In this document: piece by piece, positions 22,701 through 36,500 of the stretch
How positions within the stretch are numbered: the stretch's first letter is position 1
How the letters are laid out: each line of letters starts with the position of its first letter
From: Hymenolepis diminuta
Taxonomy: Eukaryota; Platyhelminthes; Cestoda; Cyclophyllidea; Hymenolepididae
DNA length: 64,000 nt
NCBI GenBank assembly: GCA_900708905.1
Contig: CAADRB010000042.1
Span: forward strand, 401,957 to 465,956
Reading direction: 5' to 3'
Notes under the pieces: generated by a model
Told to the model about the DNA's origin: nothing
What the model saw: the letters and a program-made list of their open reading frames with translations, nothing else
Databases searched by the model: none
Translations under genes and position numbers: made by a program

Positions 22701-25700
22701 GATTTCGAAAAGAAGAAGGAATTTAGGACTTCAACAGTTTTACTCCATATAAACTATGATTTCATTAGGTTTTCCACTTTTAACTTTTCGAGTACAGTTC
22801 CTCGTGTCATATCCATAAGTCCCAGAAGGATTTTACTCATAGGTTTCTGAGTAAATACATTTTTCAAGTGAGTTCAGATTAAATTGATCGATAGATAAAT
22901 ATAGTGGTTGGCTCTTCTAGCAGCTAAGAGGAATTAGTGGAAACTAGTTAAAACGTTTATAACATAGAAGAGCGCCTTTAATTTTACTCAGAAAGATTCC
23001 GAATAAATGACAGAATTATCGAAAATGAGTTTTGAAAATCTATAAATAGAGATTCCCAATTATGATAACCAGAATTCAATTAGTTATTTTTATTATACTG
23101 ATCCAATTACTTACAAAAACAGTCTATTCAGCAGTCGCTGGATGTTCAAATATTTATCACCCGTTCTTTACATAAAAATCGCAATTGATCTTAAATTAAT
23201 GGAAGTATTATTATTACACATAATTAGTAAATGATATTAAATAAATTGAATTAATATTTGATTGAAAGCTACTCGGAGTAATAAAATTTCACAAAAACAA
23301 CTTAATTGATATTTGTTAACACCTATTTTGTTATTTGAAGAAGCGTATATGTCGGGATCAATCTATTGTTCACAATCTAATAGCCATTCAGATCTGAATA
23401 CTGAGGACACGTACAATCAGCATGGAACCTAGATCTTGAAGCCTGAAACAACGAACTATGCAAATAACAATGCAACATGAGGAAACTCAAATTCAGATTA
23501 AGCAGGACGTTTTTGATTCCTAATTTTTATTCTCCATGTCTTTCTTTCACCTATCATATATCCGTTTGCGCGTTCAGATGCTTTCCTCTGTTTGCAATCT
23601 TTGCTTTGCCGCAGTTATAAGTAACCTCGACTCTTCAAAGTCACGTAATTCTTATGAGTGCTACTTTGGGATTAGGAATAATTTGGTATTCTTTTAAAGC
23701 CCACATCAAAATGAAAACGCACCTAGAGCTCTCTCACTTTCAAATATTCCCATAAAGCGTAAATTATACTATTTATGCATCAGACTTACCAGATGCTTCC
23801 GGATTAGTGTGTGAAGCTTCTAGCACCTTGGAAAGTTTCCTTATGAAGGTCTGATTTTCCGAAAATTGTTTTTCAAGAGCGATCTTGTAAGCGTCGAGAG
23901 AGATTTCGAAGTCATTGGCCCGATTATGCTGGTTGGCCTCCTGGGAAAGGAGGGGGTAGAAAAATAAGCCCCATAATTTGTTTATTCATATCTTATGGAC
24001 ACTTCAAGTGACGAAAAAATCGTAAATGCATACTTAATTAATTTATTCCTGTAATTCATTGAGTTCTGCGTCAAGTTAGGGATTGTCCTTTAGGGAGATT
24101 TGAGATACTATTATAGTATATTTGATTATTGGTGAAATATTCATTGACTAATTCTATTTATTTTGCCCATTTGAACGAAAAAATTATTAACTAATTAACA
24201 CTATTAAAGATAGCTATTTTGAGAGAAAGGGAAACACAGTTTTAAGTATAGCCTTTACAGAGGAGAAGGTAACAAAGTTTTAAGAATTCAGCCCTGAAAA
24301 ATAAAGATTTCAACCGAGATGGGATTAATTTCCTTTTGTTCGAGTACCGTTAGATCAATTGGAGCTTAATTTTGCGATCAGTTGATAACAGTAGTTATGT
24401 TTGTTTTTGAAAACGAAATCGAATCTTGAATTGCATAAAGTTTAAGATAATTTAGTGGTAGCACCATCTCCAAAGTAATACCTGAATAAATTAATTTAAT
24501 TCCAAACTGGATTCCATCTTTAACCGGAATTTATTTCTACTGACATAATGGCTTTCTTATTTTCGGTGTTTTCATACAGATGGAATAAACGAAATGGAGC
24601 TATCAGAAAGTCTGATCGGGTATTTTTGGTGCATCTGATCAAAATTCTAATGAAAATGTTATATTTTTGCGTAATTACAGCGGGATCTTCGATTTCGGTG
24701 TTTGGCAATTAATTTTTAATCAAAGTGCAATATGCGAGTTAATGCTATTTCCTCTTTGTTTATATTATTCAACGTAGTCTATTATGTTCCTTGTCATTAC
24801 TAGGCTATTACTATAAAAGTAATAATAAATAAATGAAAACTATTTTAATTCGATTGTTTCAGTCATTAGAGGAGATCATTGAACCGAGACGGATACAACC
24901 AGCCTATCAATTAAATCTACAGCTTGATCAGTTATAAACACTGTTGGCAGATAAGTATAAAGTGAATCTTGAGTTCGAATGTAATCAGGAATATACTGTT
25001 CTGATTTTTAAGATTGAATTTTAGAGCTTAAAGGTGAAACAAACTCGACATCTTAGGTCAAAATCAGAAAAAGTAGTTCATTCGGAATCAAGATGAAATG
25101 AGATACCTTGGATACTCCCAATTTTATTCTCTTTTCACCGATTCCTTCCCTCACCAGTCTTCACCATTAATTTGTTTAGATCGTATTAAACTTGGTTCGT
25201 CCTATCCTAATTCTTTAACCATTGTCTCACTTTTAAGTATTTTTCTAATTGCGTATTATGTTCTACTCATTTTTCGGTCTGCAAAGCAATTGTCTTCACC
25301 TTGCTTATCTTGCACAAATGTAAAGTTATTAAGCAAGACTGCTTTTTTCTCTGTTCTGACCGAAAATATTGCGCCTCCAGCTCTGGCACCATTTATATCT
25401 GGTAATAGTGAAAGCCAATAGCAAAAATTTTCATCTGTTTTGAAAATATGTCACCTTACCTAGGATTTTTTGGTAATAAAGTATTTTCCATGGGTAAGAT
25501 GGCGCATTTACACTTTTTTCATGTATGATCCCAATCACAGACTTACCCTTATCCTCAATTCTTTGACCTTTTCCTTGAGACGACGGACTTGTTGAGCGTG
25601 AGAGCAACCACAGTTAGGTTCTTCTGAATAAGCTCTTGATGCTACTTCCACAGATTCTTCATTTTGGCATTTCGAGCAGTCTGATTTTTCTAGAAAAAGT

Positions 25701-28269
25701 AAAACATTTAATATTCCCTAATCTAAGCTTATATTGTCTTAGAATTCTTAAGCCACCACCCAATCTTTTAAATTTGGCCGATTCAAGTGCATGCTTTCTT
25801 CTACCTCCAGGCGAATTTATTGAAGGCTCAGGAAATTACAAAGAAATGCAAACCAACTTATTGAGCAATTTTCACCCAAAATCCTTCAAGGCTAAACTCT
25901 AGAAACATAGAATGACCTCACGAAATTTCATGGAAGGAAGATCGTGAATAAAAGGAGGCATCAATCGCGACTGGAGCCATATTTAAATCTTGGTTTCAAG
26001 ATTTTACAATTTCTATCTTTTACTTTCTCTCCCCCCAATAAATCTAATACTGAAGGTCATATATTTCTCGCTCCATATCGTACCCTTGATATAATTTTCT
26101 GATTATAAAAAATAATGGAAGAAAATAGTAATACTTATGCTTAACATTGAAATCGAATGCGACTGTTCAAAGAAAAAGCAATCATTTTGCATTATGGAAG
26201 AGTTCACCGTACTGATAATGTAATAAACTTCAGTTTCTTCAGAAGTTTCATCTTAGAATATCTCGAACTTATAAAATTCAAGAGCAGTTAAACCCGCACC
26301 TATTAAAATGTCATCCGTGATTCGGACATTAAGAGCGACGCCAATCTATCTTAAAATAAATTGAAGAGGTGCATACTCTATTTTGAAAGAAGCTGACGGA
26401 TAACATTAATAAATACCAGAAAATAAAAAATATCATCCAAATTTATTCTCTTGCCTGAGCAAACAGAAAAACAAGAAAGTATATCCAGGGAAAATTATCC
26501 TAGATCCAGTTGCCCTCTCCCTCCTATCGAATTTCGCTAATGCATACGTTAAGAAGATGGGAAATTTTTAACCAAATTAAGTAACTGTTACTAGGATAAT
26601 GGGGTAGGTGATGCCTACCTTTACTTCGTGATGTAATGAAATAACCTGGTTTGCGAAAGGCGTGATCAAAAACATGCAAATGCAAAAATGTTTTCCTGAA
26701 ATGTCAGCAATTAGTGCAACTATTCACTATTTGAATTTAATATTCAGTACTTCTCGCTTGTTATATTTTTCAATTATGTTAAAAAACTGAATTCAAGAAT
26801 GCTTGATTATCTTTCAGAATTTTATTGTTCCCCGTGCATCCAGAATCATTTTGTGATAATAGTTCATTAATTAAGCTTCAATCGCGTTTAAAATTGAACT
26901 ATTTTGGAAAGTCTTGATAAAAACTGGATAGGTTTCTACTAATACAACTTATCAAGCAGAAATAATAGGATACTTTGCGTTTTCTTATTTAATTACAACT
27001 GCAAGATAAGATGTGACAAGAAAAAAATGAACAAATAGTTTTGTTGTTTTTGGGAAGAATAAATAGGCTAAGAAAAGGAACGATTGTGAATTAATTAGAC
27101 GATTTATCGTCATTAATAGACGTTATTTCGTGTTGATTTTGACATGTGATAAAAATTTTTATTGAAATCTATGCGTGTTGTCCTTATAAATAACTATAAA
27201 CGAATAAAAAACATCAAACACCTATTAAACAAACTTTCTAACACGTACAGTAAATCAATTAGATTATTATAAACGACACTACAGATATATGGAGAAATTT
27301 AAAATTACGAAAATCGTCTATCAGACTCTAAGCTTTCACACCTATACAGCATGATAGATCAAAAGGATTTATTTAATTATATGAGAATTAATTAATTGCT
27401 TAATATTATAATATTTACCCTTATTTTGAAGTTCTTTTATGGTCTTTTGAAGATTGGCAACATTGACCTGAAGTTTTTTATTTTCATCTAATAGCCTATA
27501 TCATTGAACCAATGAAAATTTTAATAAATATTCACAAACCTTCTAAAGCAATGATCCCAAGCTGTTGTCATGGTATTCAATTTCCCTCTAGAGATTTCTA
27601 ATTCACTAGAAAGTCTTTGGTTTTCCTAGATAAAAGTCGATATGAAGATGCATGATTAATTAACCTTCTGTAAGGTCATATAGTCAAGGTTCGCATTAGC
27701 TGATTTGAATTTGCCTTTCGATACCTATGATTTGAATAATACCTTTGAAAGAATTGCTAAATTCGAATTAAAATTTTTGGCATTTTGAGGCAAATTTACT
27801 TGTTCCTGAAGCAAAGCATTGGCCTTCTTTTGAGATGCCAATAATTGCCTCAGTTCTGAATTCTCAATCCGTATAGCTTGTAAATCCTAAATTATAACAC
27901 AAGTAAAGTGCGATACTGTAAAACTTACCCTAGCTGATGCATGCAGTAAGGCATGTAAACGTCCAATGGACTTTGCACAAGTGTCCGGATATTTGAGCTT
28001 TTCTACATCCAATCGATAATATAAAAATATTTACTTGCTTGCTCACATGCATTAGAGCACTTAGGTTTATCATAGCAGCACTGACACTGATCTTGTAATT
28101 CAGATAATTCCCTTTCTTCAAGCGAACCATCCTCATTATTGAAAGGATCTTTGGGTATGGATTCCAACTTTGCGGATACGCTCCCAGACTGGTCGGACTT
28201 TAGACTTGTAGGAATGTTTTTTCGAGATCTCATTCTTGATCTCTTACCAAAATTAAAATCTGCAGGCAT
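19759..28269 (-). CDS. CCDC125: Coiled-coil protein resembling CCDC125, eleven exons
   Basis: Exons in transcript order are 28269-28035, 28002-27929, 27886-27800, 27724-27665, 27625-27540, 27495-27419, 25689-25547, 23940-23790, 20383-20148, 20073-19954 and 19887-19759. Together they give 1398 nt, or 465 aa, with all phases matching. After a basic N-terminus comes a Cys-rich patch (CQCCYDKPKCSNAC, about residues 62-75). A long coiled coil with heptad-like L/I spacing follows (LLDENKKLQVNVANLQKTIK). Next are a second Cys cluster (PNCGCSHAQQV) and another helix (RANDFEISLDAYKIALEKQF). The last third is Ser-rich with a final helix. Order, Cys cluster and helix motifs resemble human CCDC125 (511 aa) as I remember it; that is recollection, not a search. 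CCDC125 has been linked to Rho signalling and cell motility, but its function is poorly defined. Six introns are short (32-75 nt near the 5' end); three are long (1.6-3.4 kb) and could hide small exons. Confidence 0.75.
20384..23789 (-). other. Long intron of the CCDC125-like gene
   Basis: About 3.4 kb with GTAAGT donor and TTATTAG acceptor. It contains a SINE-like repeat at 21296-21480 and a short tandem word (AACAGAGTTT twice near 21020). Small missed exons cannot be excluded. Confidence 0.6.
21296..21480 (+). repeat. tRNA-derived SINE-like element, copy 1
   Basis: The head has GATGAGGCATTCGCTAAT followed about 40 bp later by GGTTCGATTCACG, a good RNA polymerase III B box. The body GGAATAGCCAACAGCGCTGG-TTAA recurs at 39200-39225 as GGAATGGCCAACCGCACTAA-TTAA. 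It lies inside an intron, opposite to the host gene. Confidence 0.6.
23941..25546 (-). other. Intron of the CCDC125-like gene
   Basis: About 1.6 kb between the exon ending KELRIR and the one starting EANQHNRAN. CCDC125-type proteins appear collinear across this junction, so no extra exon is expected. The plus-strand open frame at 25098-25421 shows no domain and is not called. Confidence 0.6.
25690..27418 (-). other. Intron of the CCDC125-like gene
   Basis: About 1.7 kb, phase 1 on both sides. No repeat recognised. A missing exon here is possible because the coiled coil could extend. Confidence 0.5.
28003..28034 (-). other. 32-nt intron (CCDC125-like gene, intron 1)
   Basis: Donor GCAA/GTAAAT and acceptor GGATGTAG enclose only 32 nt, which contain an in-frame stop in the unspliced reading. 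Removing it joins CSNACEQA to KKLKYPD in frame and continues the coiled-coil ORF. The following introns are 42, 75, 39 and 44 nt. Confidence 0.75.
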
Positions 28270-28272
28270 TAT

Positions 28273-28290
28273 CTAAAGTAAAATAGATGA
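28273..28290 (-). promoter_or_regulatory. Splice acceptor 3 nt before the CCDC125-like ATG
   Basis: On the minus strand a pyrimidine-rich run ends in TTTACTTTAG, followed by ATA and the start codon. No coding exon is visible just upstream. The site is either the 3' end of a 5'-UTR intron or a spliced-leader trans-splicing acceptor. Flatworms use spliced leaders, so the second reading is plausible. The sequence alone cannot decide between them. Confidence 0.45.
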
Positions 28291-31200
28291 CTAATTTAAA
28301 GGATGAATTATATAAGGTATAAGCATTTTGGAATAGACCTGTTGGTTGTACCAATTTCGTGCAAATCAATTTAGTTCTAGCGTTATAAACTAGCTAAACA
28401 AAACCAAGGAAATGTTAGAATTTGAGAATTAAAGTCATTTGCATGAAAAGTATTATATTTAAAAGCACTTAGAAAATAGCATGTTATTCTGACAATATTA
28501 AATTATTTAGACAATTTGCGGGAAATTCAACGGCACTTAATCCCAAAATCTGCGAGCGGGATGCACTTTCTGTGATTCATTAAGTGCCTCCTTTGTTTGA
28601 TTTATGAAATTTAACTAAACATTATGCGCTAAAGGAGGAAAATATTTAAATTAACGAGTGCTGAAGACGGAGCTGGTACCTTATAACACGTTATTGAAAA
28701 ATCTGGGATGGATAAGCATTAGTTTGGCTGTTATATTCCCTTATAATTATTTAAAATATCAAAGAAATATACGGTTTTTGCATGTGCATTTTCTTCCCGC
28801 ACAGACATTTGTCGGAATATGCAGGAGATGTCATCCATTTTTGTTGCCAAAATGCTTAATTACTAACGCTTGTCTGGTAGATAAAGACTTGTGTCAAATA
28901 AGTGTTAGCATAGTAGTAGTCAGCTGATATATGAAATAACTGATCAATCGAAAAATACATGAAATTGCTATTTACTATTGTGAAATTAAATAATTTAAGG
29001 TAGCTATTTTGTATGTGTCATGTATGCGGGACTCAAACCTTATGCGCAAAACCAAGAATTTTAACTCAAACCTATGTTATTATTGGTATATTACATAAGT
29101 TTAAGTGTTAAGCATTTGTTATTAGAACGGAATAAAGTAAAGCAATTCTATGGATGTTCTGATCTCTATAGTTGAAGTTGAGCAAATGTAGAAGGAAATA
29201 TCTCAAGATCAAAGTTCAAGTGCTAGCTATAATCAATTATTGGATTGAAAATATATCTCTGGTGAATAGTCCGCTTTCCTCGACTTGACATTTTGCATCA
29301 CTTCCGTTAACTGAATAATTTTGAAATAATAGTTTTACTTATGTTATTTCAGTAGACCGAAATTAACATTGCAATATTTAATCTAATTACCATTAACAAA
29401 CTTATTTTAATTCAACTTCTTGTGAACTTGCGTTTTTGCTTTTATTTTCTACCAAAACTTTCTTTTATTATCTGCGCTTAATATTTATTCAGTTAGACGG
29501 TCCCGAATGCGTTGATTCTAAATAATAATCCTTGAGGTAAGTGTCTTAGAGACGTTTGGTATAAGTAAGATTTGCCTGTGCATTCCCCATCTTTCTAACG
29601 CATCTAGAAAACTAGTCTGAAAGTAATTAAGTCTAATTTCACAGGCGACATCAATGCTTTGAGAATTTCAAATTCGATAAACATAACACTCAAAGAGATT
29701 TTTCAGGAAAAATAATGATTTAGATTAAATCATTTAAATGCTTTAGATTAAACGATCTTGGATATCTTAAGGGAAAAAACAGATTTTGAATTTGGGCAAA
29801 GATTAAAGAAACATTAAGAAGTGTAAAATTAGGTTGATTGTCAAGCATGAATGAGGCTCTAATGCTATTACAGTGCGATTAGAAAGAAACTTCCTATTGT
29901 ATCCATTATTAAACGTAGGTAATAGGTAACTTGTCGTTTTACTCAGAATCATAGCTTTTCTGGAACTTTCATCTGCAGTCTTTAACCCCCCCGAGACTCA
30001 ATTATAAAATTTGTGACCTTGGGTTCTGCATAACGGTTCTTGGCAGTCTTTATACCAACCTGTGCAAGCATTTCTGTAATAAATTATGATAACCTTTGCG
30101 TCTTAAGAAACTGGTTTCCGAATTTCATAACATGCTGATGATTTAACTCATGTTTGAATGTTTAAATATCCGTTAATCTTCATATGGAATTACTTCTCAA
30201 ACACTCCGTATACTTGGCTTGTTAGTTTTCTCTATGCTTCTCATAGAAACTGACACTGACAGATGTTTTGCATCATTTATATTTATTAGTAGCGTCAGCT
30301 TCATTCCGATAGGGGAACAGATCAGTTTGACTTGTTGAGAGTTTAGCGATGGTTAATTATGGCAAGCATGGGGAAAGACACAATGGCACGAGCACCACTT
30401 CACTTAATTTTGGTAAAATGTGGGATTATGAGAGTAGGCAGGAGAGGAGTTCCATGGAGTACTCGTGAGGGGGTGGCCTGTTGCTAAGGCGAGAAGTGGG
30501 GGAGGGGGAAAGGGTCGGGAATCAACAATCAAATTCGGACAGGCGATAAAGTTAAAAAAGGGGAAATTCGAGTTAAATGAATTTAATTCAGCTTATTTTC
30601 AGGATGGCCTTAACAAAGAACAAATCTGGGCAAAAAATAGATGAAATAATCAAAGAATTTGACTGATTACGTGCGAGTGGACAAAAGCTTGAGATGATTC
30701 AGAGTAAGAAATTCACTCCTGGTAGTATTAATAGGAGTAGGAAGGCGTTCGAGCTCCTATGATTTTAAATGGGATAAAATTACTTGAAAATCTGCCTATC
30801 ATCCTAACCGCTCTTGACTGTTGTATTTTAATAATTTGTTACATATAAGAAAATAATATTTTCCCAAAATAATTCTTATATGCAGGATTCTTTATTTTCC
30901 ACCTTTTAATTCCCTTTTATTCGAACGAATTTATTTACATTACGGTTGCAAACGGCACATAATATAAATCGACCTATCGGTACGAAGACGTACGTCTTGT
31001 GTTTATACAGTGGTTTGGGTCGATTTTGTATTGTGGTGTTGCCGGGTCGTGTTTGTAACTAGTGTAATATCTTAGAGAATTTAAGGGTCGGTTACGGTAT
31101 CCTACAGAGAAGAGCAGATTACAACATAACCAAATGATAGATTTTAAATCATTATAGTATTGGGTGAGATCCATTATAACAAAATCATCTGCTAGTATCT

Positions 31201-33460
31201 TGGTTATTTGAAGAAAAGCGTATCTGAAGGAGTTGGTCATCCAACCCAATTAATAAGCTGGTTAGTTAGCAAAGCATATTGAGAGGATGAATTCGCTCTG
31301 GAAGTGGGAAACAGGTCCTGAAATTTGAAATTTGGATCATTAAAGCAGTGGATTATGTCCAGAAAATCATCCCGGATCCAAAGATCAAATTTTGTCATAC
31401 TTTATTCTAAATTTTTATCCCATCCTCTTCCCTTAACCTATATTGGACTGCATTATTGTTCCCTGATCTCAGATAATTTCATTTGATGAAAAACTACATT
31501 TTTCCTGGGTTAAATAAATAAATTTCACTATTGCATATCGCTGTTGGCAATTCAAAAATCCAGACATTTCATTCAACCTTCCATTCTGTTTAGAACTAAC
31601 TGAAATTCATCTGCTTTAGAATTTTCGCACTGAAAGAATTTAACTTCACAATAGGTAGGGAAGCATCAACTACTTATTAGTTAATTATCGCTTAATCTAA
31701 AGGATCATATCAAACATATGAATTGAACAGAAAAAGACGTTGAAGAGGAGATCGGAATCTGTAGATTTAAGTCCAGAGTTCGAGTAGTAATTTGTTATGT
31801 TTTGGACCTAAAAACTAATGGAATCTGAAATTTTGCTATTTTCGCGGATAGAAAACTGTTCTGTTATTTTTTCGTAATTCGTTTGACGACATATACGATT
31901 TTCTGTCGGCACCTGTTTTATCTTCCAGGCGGTTTGGAAAACTCTGTTCTGATTAATATTCAACCTCAATACCCTTTTCTGTGCATTCTTCAATATTCGT
32001 TTTTTCTTCAAATAGAAGTCAAAATAAGGTTATTTCGGCCATAAATTTTGATTAAATTACGCTTCCCATTCGTTGAAGCGGCTTCAGGGATACTGAAAAA
32101 TAGGCCACCTGACATTTGCTGCAGAAATTTAAATGAATGCTAATATGTGATTTCTACAGTTTTATCCCTGAAAGTGGAACGTGGAAACTTTACAAGCTCT
32201 AAACTTGGGAAAGCACCTGAGTAAGGGGAATAGCAAAAAAGTCCCTAAAGGAAATGGAGAACCTACCTTAATTTGAATTATGAAGGCCTTGGGTCGCCCT
32301 TTTTTCCATAGGGAATTTAGTTCACCGTATATATTCTAATGTTCAAATTCAAATTGTTCTACATTCATGATATTATGAACTTGTTGGCCTGTTGATTTAA
32401 GTCTATGGTTGGCCATGTCACTTCGATCTATTTGTATGTTCTTGAGACCAAAAGCAGTTAAAAAGAGCAAGCAAAAGTGTTCTAAGACAGTAGACCTCAC
32501 TTAATGTGTAGTTTTTTCATTTTCCATGATATACACGAGTCTTATTAAATTGACAGAAATTTTCGTGGGTCCTGGTTAATTAAACCTATTCAAATGCGTC
32601 TCTGTCGCTGTTCGAGCATACATACTCACATGATGATTCATCGCATATAGGCCACGCGAGGGTCCATTAGAGGACCACCTGTGCTCCATTTGAGAAAGTG
32701 CAGGGGGCTTAACCGAAGCCCTCACGTCTAATATCCTATCTCCCAAATCAGCCTAACTGGGATTATTAACAGATGCTATCCCAGTACAGTTATTCCATGA
32801 GGATACCAACGAAATTGAAATCGAGTTTGTTTCGACATGGCATATGTTAAGGTGAAGCGAATAATGGGAACCTTCGTTGATCTATTAAACAAATGGAGTG
32901 GACTCTTGAAACAGATTTAAGGAAACATAAATAACAATTTTCTTAGCTGTATCACTTTTCAGATCAAAAAATCTGGCTTAATTAAATATACTGAGAGCTT
33001 TCATTCATTTTCTGCTTTTAAAGCAAGATCAATATATTATTTGAAAGAAATAACACAATTAAGGCATAAAAGAGGGGATAGATGAAACGGTGAATAATTG
33101 AGTCAAAGCTAAAGTGAATCAGAATGAGGCCTTTTAACCGGTATTGAATAGGATGAGTCAAAAGTTCAATAGGATAAAGAGAACATTTAAAAAGCATAGC
33201 ACGAATTAGAGTCCATTTTGACTGAACTCTGGTTCTGTTTTTCTGCATAGTTCTGATGTTTTAAAACGTCTTTGCTGGTCTAATCGCATTTTGTAAGAAG
33301 AGACAAATGTAGCATAAACAACCATTCAATTAATTTGACTGGTAAATAAGCTCTGAATATCTTAGGCATGAACTTTAATGCCTAGGGGTCAAAATATGGG
33401 ATTTGGAAGCAAGATCAGTAGAATATTATAAAATGGAGTACATTCCTTATTATCACCTAT
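28291..33460. other. Intergenic stretch
   Basis: Mostly AT-rich. Two G/C-richer patches stand out at 30340-30540 and 32600-32780. They look like decayed repeats but match nothing else here clearly. The open frames at 28658-28927, 30974-31249 and 33018-33248 carry no domain and no splice context that I would trust. Confidence 0.4.
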
Positions 33461-33469
33461 GATAAGTTA

Positions 33470-33560
33470 AAAAAGTATTTTACAATTTTTCATCGTGGAA
33501 GGGACTCGAACACAGAAAACAGTAAAGCATTCCGATATGTGTAAAGAGGGAACGAATGTT
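33470..33560 (-). repeat. tRNA-like repeat family 4, copy A
   Basis: On the minus strand it reads TGTGTTCGAGTCCCTTCCACG, an excellent B-box-like element at the end of a tRNA-like unit. The plus-strand block TTTTTCATCGTGGAA followed by GTGTAAAGAGG recurs at 38710-38775 (TTTTTCGTCGTGGAA, GGATAAAGAGG), and more weakly near 39910. It is not a functional tRNA: the acceptor stem and anticodon arm do not fold convincingly. Confidence 0.55.
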
Positions 33561-36500
33561 TAGAAGTAGAAATTAAAGTCAGAGCACCAAAATAATCTTA
33601 CAAAATTTGATTTTTGAGTTCAAGTTTGCTTATCAGGTCAGTCAGACATTTCGTTTTCTAATTTTCTAACATTCGAAGTTTAGTATTCATCCCCTTTTTC
33701 CAATGTTGTTTCATTTTCACTGCCTCCATAGCTTATTGGTCAGCTTATTAATTTAGATGGTTCAGAAGCAACTTACTTACAATGGTCAAGATATTAGTTG
33801 TTAATAAGAACTAACGTGATTTTAACATAGTACAGCTTTAAGATTTTAAGCCTGAGGGAAAAGGGAGAGATTTATGGAGCCAAAAATTTTCTTTTGCCTC
33901 GAATTCGAGAATGCGTTAGGATGTTACGGTTATTATGAATATTTATTTTGGTTAATAATTAAAATTTTTGGTAGTGAATGCATTTCTCAAGCATTCTTTA
34001 CAAGCAGCTTATTATTAGCCAGGATAATAAACTGCTTGTTAAGATATTTTGGAAGATACCCGACAAACGACGTCCTAATCACTTCTGTTTTGAATAGAAG
34101 CATTCAGATAATGGATATTTGGAGTAGCAATGTTTGCAAAAATGTACATTTCTATTATGTAAGAAGCCTTGAGTAAACTCTAGTGAGCTCTGCTCTGTTT
34201 AGAAAATTTTTGTTAGTCTCACATACTTGATGTAAGAAGACAGAAATCATTCAAAGAGAAATGCCTGACCGTTTAATTAAATCGCCAACCGCTGAAACTG
34301 GAAGACATAAGCTCATCCAGAAATCTGAGGTTCAATTCTTGAAGTGTACTTTGGAAAATTTTCTTAAGGGTACCTTTCATAATAAAGTAGATAACTTAAT
34401 GATTCCAAAATACAAGTAAAACGATTGATATTCGATCCCTATTTTATGCTCATTTGCTTGTTTCGATGTTGTTTCATGCTTAAAAAATACAGAAAATTTT
34501 TTGAATTGCCTTGAGAAATAATAATGTTGGAGCCTACTTTTCGGAGGCTTTAAGTTTTGCAAAATAGAGGAATATCCAAAAAGCAATGTTTCCAAAACGT
34601 CATTCCCAAAGTTAGCATTGAGGATAATGTCAGTCTAACTTTCTGGGACTCTAAGTTTACGCCTGTTTCGGACAAATAAATAAATCTAAACTCCTCGCAA
34701 CAAATCTCACTATCCAACCACCCAAATTACTTCCTTAAAGTTATTCATCCATTTATTTAAATAATATTGGCAATTAAGCTCATAATAAGCTCTGTTTTCT
34801 CTCTGCATGCCTCTTTAACCTGCCTTGAAAAACACAATTCCAATGTCTAAATATATCAGTATTGTTGGTCCACCTTGAATGAACACTGATCAAGTTCTGC
34901 TGCGCTAAAGTCTTAAGAAAACTTATGCAAACGAGTGGATCTTGGCTCTTCCAAGATTGCAGCTCTATAAGTCCGAAGATGGCACCACTAACAAATTTCT
35001 TGAACCGTTAAATTGGGGTTAGCGCTTTCCTATGCGCTCGGAAAAAATCGAACAGATTTGTGAAATTTTTCGCTCAATCTCTTTCAACGTTTAGTTCCAG
35101 CCAATAAAATATTTTCAACATATCTTAAGGGACGAACATTTCAATAAATTAAGACAGCAATTGCATCTTATTTCCAAGACGAAAATCTCTCAGTTTAACC
35201 TTCTCCTCCTTTCAGTAAATATAGCATCGGAGGCTCCATAATCGCTTATTCAAGCGGTATCACTGATATAACCTTTTTTAAAAAGTGGAAAGTATATATA
35301 ATTATTGAGGTCTTTACTGCATCTAATTACGACTAGAGTAAGTGAATTGAAGCAGCTTCCTCTGGGTTTTAATATTACTTTCTCCTCAAATCTCGCATGA
35401 TTAGATTTAATTAGCGGATATAAATGTGTATCTTCTACCCTCCCAAAGTTATCTCGCCATCTGTTCTCAAAATAACGCCAAATGGTCGTCTGCATAGATC
35501 GGAGCAGGTGTTCACCGAACGAACACCAACCAAACGGAGCACGCCTTTCTAGGTGAGGAAATTAGCTGATGGCCAATCAGATATTAGGTGAACAAACCGG
35601 GCAATTTCTAAATATCACGTAAAGCAATACCTATGAGACATTTATTATCAACACCTAGCCATGGTGTCTATAAACAATAAATCGGATGTTAAGTAAACTC
35701 GAAGCATTTTGGCGTATGGTAGGTAGATATCAAAATTAAAAAGAGAAGGCATCTAATCAATAGGGAGAAGAAAATCGGCTCTAGTGAATTACCCACAGGA
35801 ATTAATTTGATTTAAAATAATGAATTACAGAACTGTTAATCTCGTGCACGGTAACACGTTTACCAATGCACAGAGTTACTTGGAATTGTACTGGTTGGAC
35901 AGACAGAAGCTTAGATTTGCCGTCTTTAATTATGGAGGCGAGTGTAGTTCATGTATACCTATTTTTTAAGTAAACTGAATGTTAAATAAAAGGTTGTCTA
36001 GAATTCTGTCAAAATCAATACAAAAATAAATGCATCTTTCGATGAAAGAAAATCAAGAATGTTATATTTGGCTTTTTATTATTCTCATTAAGGCTATTTC
36101 CAATCACCAATAAAAACACAGCAAAGCCGTAAGAAAGGCAGCTTTACTAAATGTTGACAAATCAAAAAGTGGGTGAGCCTGATTCCTCCGATAAATCTTG
36201 CCTGTCCCTTATTTTTCCCAAAATGATCTACATCCTAGATATTCCAAAAAAGTTGGGTAACCTCTAAACAAAAACAAGAGAAACTAAAAATTAAGTTAAT
36301 TAGTTTTGATTTAATTAGACTCTCGGTTGGGTTTGTCTTGTATTTGCCATTTTTATGAAACTTTTGAAACTGTGTTCTATCTTCCTGTTAATGTACTCAC
36401 CAGCATAACAAAAATATATTAAATATAGTGTAACGTACTAGATTTTACCATATATTTTAGAAAAATACCTCTGCATTGAATTACAAAATAAAATGGCTTA

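Noticed and set aside
25098..25421. 107-aa open frame opposite the CCDC125-like gene, and a GC-richer minus-strand segment within it
   Set aside because: The minus-strand segment has good-looking splice sites, but a stop codon appears in the phase needed by the neighbouring exons. The plus-strand frame has no domain.
28658..28927. 89-aa open frame upstream of the CCDC125-like gene
   Set aside because: No recognisable domain or donor; composition like the AT-rich background.
30974..31249. 91-aa minus-strand open frame in a locally GC-richer patch
   Set aside because: Considered as a retroelement fragment, but no reverse transcriptase, integrase or gag motif is visible.
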